From positions 62,330 to 126,329 of the forward strand of contig JAJYWG010000352.1 in the NCBI GenBank assembly GCA_021791615.1: DNA of 64,000 bases, in the 5' to 3' direction. This DNA comes from Actinomycetes bacterium (lineage in GTDB: Bacteria > Actinomycetota > Acidimicrobiia > Acidimicrobiales > RAAP-2). Made by a program: the position numbers and the translations under genes. This document shows, piece by piece, positions 59,525 through 64,000 of the stretch. A model generated the notes under the pieces. The model ran no database searches, was not told the DNA's origin, and was given only the letters and a program-made list of their open reading frames with translations. Numbering within the stretch: position 1 is the first letter of the stretch; each line of letters starts with the position of its first letter.

Positions 59525-60417
59525 TCCAGATGGCGGTGATCGGGGAACCCGACCGATCGGCCACCCGCAGCCGGCGCCGGCGAGAAGTGGTGTTCCGGAT
59601 GAGCACGCTTGTGGCCCTGGTGCTGGTGGTCGGGCCCGCGGCGTGGATCCTGCTGGGAGTGGTCCTGAGGGCCCTGCCCCACTGGCGCTGGTCGGTCCTG
59701 GTCACCCCCACCCAGGGGGCGGCCGGTGGTCTGTCCAATGCCATCTTGGGAACCCTGGCACTCATGGCCGGGGTGCTCGTGGTGGCGGGAACCCTCGGAG
59801 TCCTCGCAGGGGTGTTCTTGTCCGAGCTGGCGCCCGTGACGGGCAGGAGGTGGTCGGTGACGGGGATCCTGCACTCGGCCACCGACGTCCTGGCCGGCGT
59901 GCCCTCGATCACCTTGGGCTTCGTCGGCTACCTGGCCCTCGTGCTGGCGCTCCACTGGGGCTACTCGCTGCTCCCGGCTGTTCTGGTGCTCTCGGTCATG
60001 GTGGTGCCCTACATCGCCAAGTCCACCGAGTCGGCGCTCCGACAGGTGCCGACCTCCTACCGGGAGGGAGCAGAGGCACTCGGCATGCGACAGGGCTACG
60101 CCCTGCGAAAGCTGGTGCTCCGCTCGGCCATGCCCGGCGTCGCGACCGGTCTGCTGATCGCCCTGGCCATCTCCAGCGGCGAGACGGCACCACTGCTGTA
60201 CACGGCCGGATTTACCAACACACTCCCCAAGGCGGCGCTGATCCACCACCCGGTGGCCTACCTCACGTACCCGGTGTGGAACTTCTACGACTACCCGACC
60301 CCAGCCGCCCACTACCTGGCGTACGACGCCGCGCTGGTGCTGTTGGCCTTGGTGCTGATCCTGCTCATTGCGGCCAGGCTGGTCGTCGCCCGCACCCAGC
60401 GCTACGCGGACCGCTGA
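59521..60417 (+). CDS. pstA: Phosphate transport permease PstA
   Basis: 298 residues from GTG 59521. Six helices; DVLAGVPSITLGFVGYLALV, EAA loop EALGMRQGYALRKLVLRSA, ISSGETAPLLYTAGF and YPVWNFYDYP. Partner of PstC. A GGCTCCGGAGCC palindrome just after the stop could contribute to ending the operon; phoU is not present downstream. Confidence 0.94.
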   Translation: MIQMAVIGEPDRSATRSRRRREVVFRMSTLVALVLVVGPAAWILLGVVLRALPHWRWSVLVTPTQGAAGGLSNAILGTLALMAGVLVVAGTLGVLAGVFLSELAPVTGRRWSVTGILHSATDVLAGVPSITLGFVGYLALVLALHWGYSLLPAVLVLSVMVVPYIAKSTESALRQVPTSYREGAEALGMRQGYALRKLVLRSAMPGVATGLLIALAISSGETAPLLYTAGFTNTLPKAALIHHPVAYLTYPVWNFYDYPTPAAHYLAYDAALVLLALVLILLIAARLVVARTQRYADR

Positions 60418-60468
60418 GCCAGGCTCCGGAGCCACCGGCGCGGCTAGCGTCGTCGCCGGAGGTGCGAC

Positions 60469-61689
60469 ATGTTCCAGTGGACTGATGAGCAGCAGGCCAT
60501 CCGCGACGCCGTACGGAGGTTCGTCGCCGAGGAGATCGAGCCCCACGTCGACGAGCTCGAACACGGCGATCTGACCCCCTACGGGATCATCCGCAAGATG
60601 TACGCCACGTTCGGCCTGGACCAGGCGGCCAGGGCGGGGTTCAAGCAGATGCTCGAACGCAAGCAGTCCGGGAGCACCCCCCGCCCCCGCCAGCCGAGCG
60701 ACAGCCGGGCGGCAATGACCCTCATCCCGATCATCGAGATCTGCCGCTACTGCCCGGGGATCGTGACTGCGCTCGGTGTGAGCACCGGGCTCGCGGCCGG
60801 GACCATCATGAAGCGCGGCACCCCTGCCCAGATGGAGCGTTGGGGGCTGGACCTGCTCACCTTGGACAAGATCGGGGCATGGGCCATCACCGAGCCCGAC
60901 TCGGGGTCCGACGCGTTGGGTGGGATGAAGACCACTGCACGCCGAGACGGCGACGAGTACGTCATCAACGGGAACAAAACCTTCATCACCAACGGTCCCT
61001 TCGCGGACACCGTGGTCCTCTACGCCAAGCTCGACGACGGATCGGGCACCCCGCTGCGCGACCGGCAGGTGCTGACGTTCGTGCTCGACCGGGGCATGGA
61101 GGGTTTTGAGCAGTCCAAACCCTTCCGCAAGATGGGTCTGCACTCCTCGCCCACCGGTGAGCTGTTCTGCACCGACGTGCGGGTCGGCCGTGACCGGCTT
61201 CTCGGGGAGACCGAGGACGAGCCCGGGGGCGGAGGTCGACAGAGCGCCAAGGACAATTTTGTGACCGAGCGAGCCGGTGTGGCGGCCATGGCTCTCGGGG
61301 TCATCGAGGAGTGCATGAAGCTCTCGGTCGCCTACGCCCGGGATCGCCTCTTGTGGGGCAAGCCGATCGGTGATTTCCAGCTCGTCCAGCTCAAGCTGGC
61401 CCGCATGGAGGTGGCGCGATTGAACGTGGAGAACCTGGTCTTCCGCCACATCGAGATGTCCGAAGCCGGCCAGAGCCTTACCCTGGCCGAGGCCTCGGCC
61501 ATGAAGCTCTACTCGGCGCAGGCCGCCAGCGAGGTGGCGATGGAGGCCGTGCAGATCTTCGGCGGCAACGGGTACATGTCGGAGTTCCGAGTCGAGCAGC
61601 TCGCCCGTGACGCCAAGGCGTTCCAGATTTACGCGGGCACCGACGAGATCCAGGTCACCCATATCGCCAGGGACCTTCTCGGGCGCTGA
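60469..61689 (+). CDS. Acyl-CoA dehydrogenase
   Basis: 406 residues from ATG 60469 with CGGAGGTG upstream. FAD/substrate motifs [60 protein letters not shown] and [19 protein letters not shown]. The common catalytic Glu of the YEGT motif is Ala389 here; Glu267 in VTERAGVAA sits where isovaleryl-CoA-type enzymes carry theirs, so activity is likely. Oxidises an acyl-CoA, electrons passing to ETF and probably an EtfD-like reductase (22-24 kb). Confidence 0.92.
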   Translation: MFQWTDEQQAIRDAVRRFVAEEIEPHVDELEHGDLTPYGIIRKMYATFGLDQAARAGFKQMLERKQSGSTPRPRQPSDSRAAMTLIPIIEICRYCPGIVTALGVSTGLAAGTIMKRGTPAQMERWGLDLLTLDKIGAWAITEPDSGSDALGGMKTTARRDGDEYVINGNKTFITNGPFADTVVLYAKLDDGSGTPLRDRQVLTFVLDRGMEGFEQSKPFRKMGLHSSPTGELFCTDVRVGRDRLLGETEDEPGGGGRQSAKDNFVTERAGVAAMALGVIEECMKLSVAYARDRLLWGKPIGDFQLVQLKLARMEVARLNVENLVFRHIEMSEAGQSLTLAEASAMKLYSAQAASEVAMEAVQIFGGNGYMSEFRVEQLARDAKAFQIYAGTDEIQVTHIARDLLGR

Positions 61690-61779
61690 CAGCGGGGTCC
61701 TTGCCAGGCTCAGTCCCGGTCACGCCCACCGGTCGCGCACACGTGGTCGCGCACACCTGTCGCGCCCACGTGGTCGCGT

Positions 61780-63069
61780 TCAGTCCCCTTCGGGCACCTC
61801 GATCGCCTCTTTGCCCGTGAGCCAAGGGCGGCCGGCAGACGCGAGGTCGGCCCACTTGTGGAGGTCCTCGCCGGTCTGCCCCAGGTCCTCGGGGGTCGGC
61901 CCGATCCGGTCGGCCAGCGGGCGGAGAGCCGCCACGTCGAAGTGGTAGCAGGCAGCAGTGTTGCCTCCGAGCATCTGGTCGGTCTCGTCGACCGGGATGT
62001 CGTGGAATGCCTGCCGCAGCCATGTGCGGGTGTGGGGCCAGGTTCCCTCGGGGTGCGGGAAGTCGTTGCCCCACATGATGTTCCCCACCCCGATCTCGTA
62101 GCGCTTGGCCAGTTCGCGTCGCCTCGTGTTGGAGGCCCCGATGTAGCAGTTCCGGTCGAAGTACTCGCTCGGACGCATCGACATGTGAGACGTGAGCTGG
62201 CGTCCCAGCTTCTTGGCTGCGTGTTCCCGGTCGTAGACGATGTCCGAGCTCCACAGGAGGTCCGGCGCCCAGAAAGCTCCGCACTCGGTGGTGACGAACG
62301 TGAGGGTCGGGAACCGCTCGAACACGCCCGACCACAGGAGGAACCACAGTGGACGGGTTGACCACCAGCGGACTTCGGCCACGTAGATGCCGACGTACTC
62401 GCCGTAGCTGGCGCGGTCGGCGGCGCCCGAGTGCACGTGGACCGGCATCTCGAGGTCGGCGCACGCCGCCCACACCGGGTCGTAGACCGCGTCGTGGTAG
62501 GGAGGATGGGGCTGCCACATCGACGGGATCAGGATGCCGCCGCGCAGACCCGACTCCCGTGCCCGGGCGATCTCCGCGACCGCCGCCTCCACGTCGAAGA
62601 TCGGGACCACGGCCACGCCGGCCCGACGCTCCGGGCTGGTCGCGCACAGCTCGGCCAGCCAGCGGTTGTGGGCCCGGGCCCCTGCCATCAGCAGGTCGGC
62701 AGGAACCTCGGCGGAGGCCGCCAGCCCGGCGCCGAACGGAGCCGATGCCCCGCCCGATACCGCATCGGCATCGGGAAAGATAACCTCCCCGGCAACGCCA
62801 TCCGCGTCCAGCTCGCGGTCTCGGCGAGCGGCATCCCAGCCGCCGCGCAGACCCTCGGCGTTCTCGGCCTCCCACTCCTCGGCGAACTCGGGGTTCCGTA
62901 GTCCCTGCTCGACCAGGCGTGCCTCCATGGCGGCGCGAGCCGCAATGGAACGGTCGAACGCCTCGCGGTACTCCGGGTCGAGCCACCCGCGGTACTCGGC
63001 GTTGGGCAGGCCAGCGTGGCAGTCCGATGAGATCACCAGGTAGCGGTGATCGGATCGTGGTGAAGTCAT
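61780..63069 (-). CDS. Amidohydrolase-family metal-dependent hydrolase (amidohydrolase 2 type)
   Basis: 429 residues from ATG 63069 with GAAGGAGCG upstream. Metal-binding DxH in VISSDCHAGLP, PVHVHSGAAD, and the late Asp in MWGNDFPHPEG; AHNRWLAELC is characteristic of the ACMSD/amidohydrolase_2 group common in actinobacterial catabolic clusters. It may be a decarboxylase or hydrolase of an aromatic acid; substrate unknown. Lies between the acyl-CoA dehydrogenase and the SDR. Confidence 0.88.
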   Translation of the reverse strand: MTSPRSDHRYLVISSDCHAGLPNAEYRGWLDPEYREAFDRSIAARAAMEARLVEQGLRNPEFAEEWEAENAEGLRGGWDAARRDRELDADGVAGEVIFPDADAVSGGASAPFGAGLAASAEVPADLLMAGARAHNRWLAELCATSPERRAGVAVVPIFDVEAAVAEIARARESGLRGGILIPSMWQPHPPYHDAVYDPVWAACADLEMPVHVHSGAADRASYGEYVGIYVAEVRWWSTRPLWFLLWSGVFERFPTLTFVTTECGAFWAPDLLWSSDIVYDREHAAKKLGRQLTSHMSMRPSEYFDRNCYIGASNTRRRELAKRYEIGVGNIMWGNDFPHPEGTWPHTRTWLRQAFHDIPVDETDQMLGGNTAACYHFDVAALRPLADRIGPTPEDLGQTGEDLHKWADLASAGRPWLTGKEAIEVPEGD

Positions 63070-63080
63070 GGTCGCTCCTT

Positions 63081-63164
63081 CAGGTCGCACACGTCGGGCA
63101 CATCCCACACGTAGGGCACATCCCGCAGATCAGGCACATCCCACACGGCGCCCAGGTCGCACAC
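63081..63164 (+). repeat. Imperfect 18-bp tandem repeats upstream of the amidohydrolase
   Basis: Units GTCGGGCACATCCCACAC (63093), GTAGGGCACATCCCGCAG (63111), ATCAGGCACATCCCACAC (63129) and GGCGCCCAGGTCGCACAC (63147), with a partial unit before. They lie between the SDR stop and the amidohydrolase ATG. Confidence 0.75.
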
Positions 63165-63187
63165 GTCTCGGATCGCCGTGGACGCGG

Positions 63188-64000
63188 TCATCCGGGGACG
63201 CCCCGGAGATAGGAGGGATTGGTCCGTTGCAGCATGGAGTCGGCCCGAGCGCGGATCTGGGCGTCCGTCGAGTCGCTCGGGGGCAAGATCCAAAAGGCCC
63301 CGCTCCGCACGCCGGCCACCACCTGGGCAGCCACGTCGGACGGCTCGGTGTACCGGGGGGTGATCCCCGCGGCTGCCATCTGGGCCTCGATGTCCTCGAT
63401 GGTCGGGTATGGAGTCGACCTCGGGCGCTCCTTGGCCAGGTCGGCCGGTCGGTTCCTCCACGAGGTAAAGAGCCCGGTACGGAGCATGTGGGGTCCGGGG
63501 AACAGCACGGACGCGCCGATGACCGAGCCCGCATCCTGGAGCTGGGCGTAGAGGCACTCGGTCAAGGTCACCACTGCAGCTTTCGTCACCGCGTACTGGG
63601 GCGTGCCGCGCAGAGGCGAGATCCCGCCGTTGCCTGACGAGGTGTTGACCACGTGCCCCTCCTCCCCCGAGGCGACCATGTGGGGGACGAAGACGTTGAT
63701 CCCGTGGATGACCCCGAACACGTTCACCCCGAAGGCCCATCGCCAGTCGTTCAGCTCGTGCTCCCAGATCGCCCCCTCGGCACCTGCGCCGATGCCCGCG
63801 TTGTTGCAGAGGACGTGCACGCCCCCGTAGGTCTCGAGCACCCGGTCGCGCAGTGCCGTCACCGACTCCTCGCGGGACACGTCGGTGACCACTCCGGTCA
63901 CGTCGTATGTGCGGGCCCGCAGCTCGGCGACGGTCTGGTCCAAGGCGGGTTGCTCGACGTCGGCGAGGACGACCGACATCTTCTCGGCCGCCAACCGCTC
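63188..64000 (-). CDS. Short-chain dehydrogenase/reductase, N-terminus cut by window end
   Basis: 271 codons visible; the frame is open to base 64000 and the Rossmann GxxxGxG is missing, so the gene starts beyond the window. Present: VVLADVE, NNAGIGAG (NNAG), VVNTSSGNGG (Ser), catalytic YAVTK. It should oxidise or reduce a hydroxy/keto group with NAD(P). Clustered with amidohydrolase and acyl-CoA dehydrogenase. The family often has a longer C-terminus; this one ends RTNPSYLRGVPG. Confidence 0.85.
   Translation of the reverse strand, partial: ERLAAEKMSVVLADVEQPALDQTVAELRARTYDVTGVVTDVSREESVTALRDRVLETYGGVHVLCNNAGIGAGAEGAIWEHELNDWRWAFGVNVFGVIHGINVFVPHMVASGEEGHVVNTSSGNGGISPLRGTPQYAVTKAAVVTLTECLYAQLQDAGSVIGASVLFPGPHMLRTGLFTSWRNRPADLAKERPRSTPYPTIEDIEAQMAAAGITPRYTEPSDVAAQVVAGVRSGAFWILPPSDSTDAQIRARADSMLQRTNPSYLRGVPG

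Noticed and set aside
59038..61662. 874-codon minus-strand frame across pstC, pstA and the acyl-CoA dehydrogenase
   Set aside because: His/Asp/Gly/Arg-rich with no domain. The opposite strand carries three well-defined genes.

Overview
The window is very GC-rich, gene-dense chromosomal DNA from a high-GC Gram-positive bacterium (Actinomycetota). An Acidimicrobiia-type organism is the best guess. Supporting signs are the dnaK-grpE-dnaJ-hspR-clpB heat-shock order, an SCO6880-type conjugation cluster, a SenX3/RegX3-like two-component pair, a PurSQL-type FGAM synthase, an F420/PPOX-type flavin reductase, a mycobacterial EtfD-like reductase, GlnR- and PHO-type control boxes, and many starts that look leaderless. 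The lineage is inferred from gene content only.

Layout. 1-1.4 kb: end of an SPFH/YdjI-like protein coupled to a small zinc-ribbon protein. 1.4-8.7 kb (minus): a type IV secretion/conjugation-like cluster (VirD4-like, VirB4-like, SCO6880, TrbL/VirB6-like, DUF6112 pilin-like) with no relaxase in view. 8.9-11.2 kb: phosphate-type sensor kinase and response regulator. 11.1-16.9 kb: serS, a two-gene ABC exporter, a TlpA-like thioredoxin, and ctaB/ctaA for heme O/A synthesis. 17.0-21.1 kb: three tRNAs (Glu, Asp, Phe), an aldo/keto reductase, a scarred insertion zone (decayed IS30 transposase, orphan gene fragment, intact IS200/IS605 element with TnpA and TnpB), and tRNA-Gly. 21.1-28.7 kb: dcd, an EtfD-like Fe-S reductase, and a catabolic-looking group (Gfo/Idh/MocA oxidoreductase, VOC protein, Baeyer-Villiger-type monooxygenase, TetR) with three copies of a shared operator, then a PPOX flavoprotein and a cNMP-binding protein. 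29.2-31.3 kb: amt-glnB behind a GlnR-type box. 31.4-39.0 kb: gpmA and the heat-shock operon. 39.1-51.3 kb: purine genes (purA, D, B, S, Q, L, F, M) plus pyrE, interleaved with a PHP phosphoesterase and an unknown basic protein. 51.2-56.1 kb: serine hydrolase, two membrane proteins, a ClC channel and an ABM-domain protein. 56.2-60.4 kb: pstB-S-C-A behind five tandem 11-bp PHO-like repeats and a perfect 31-bp palindrome. 60.5-64 kb: acyl-CoA dehydrogenase, amidohydrolase and a truncated SDR.

How it fits together. The kinase/regulator pair near 9-11 kb is a natural candidate to drive the pst operon 45 kb away. amt-glnB carries its own nitrogen-control site, and the TetR protein probably represses both itself and the monooxygenase. 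A recurrent theme is low-complexity expansion inside otherwise conserved proteins (kinase, GrpE, PurL, VirD4, serine hydrolase). Another is very tight packing, with many 4-bp stop/start overlaps and several convergent gene overlaps. No clear new multi-gene system was found. The best leads are the regulatory architectures (PHO array plus palindrome, TetR triple operator, 29-bp bidirectional promoter), the relaxase-less secretion cluster and the TnpB element.
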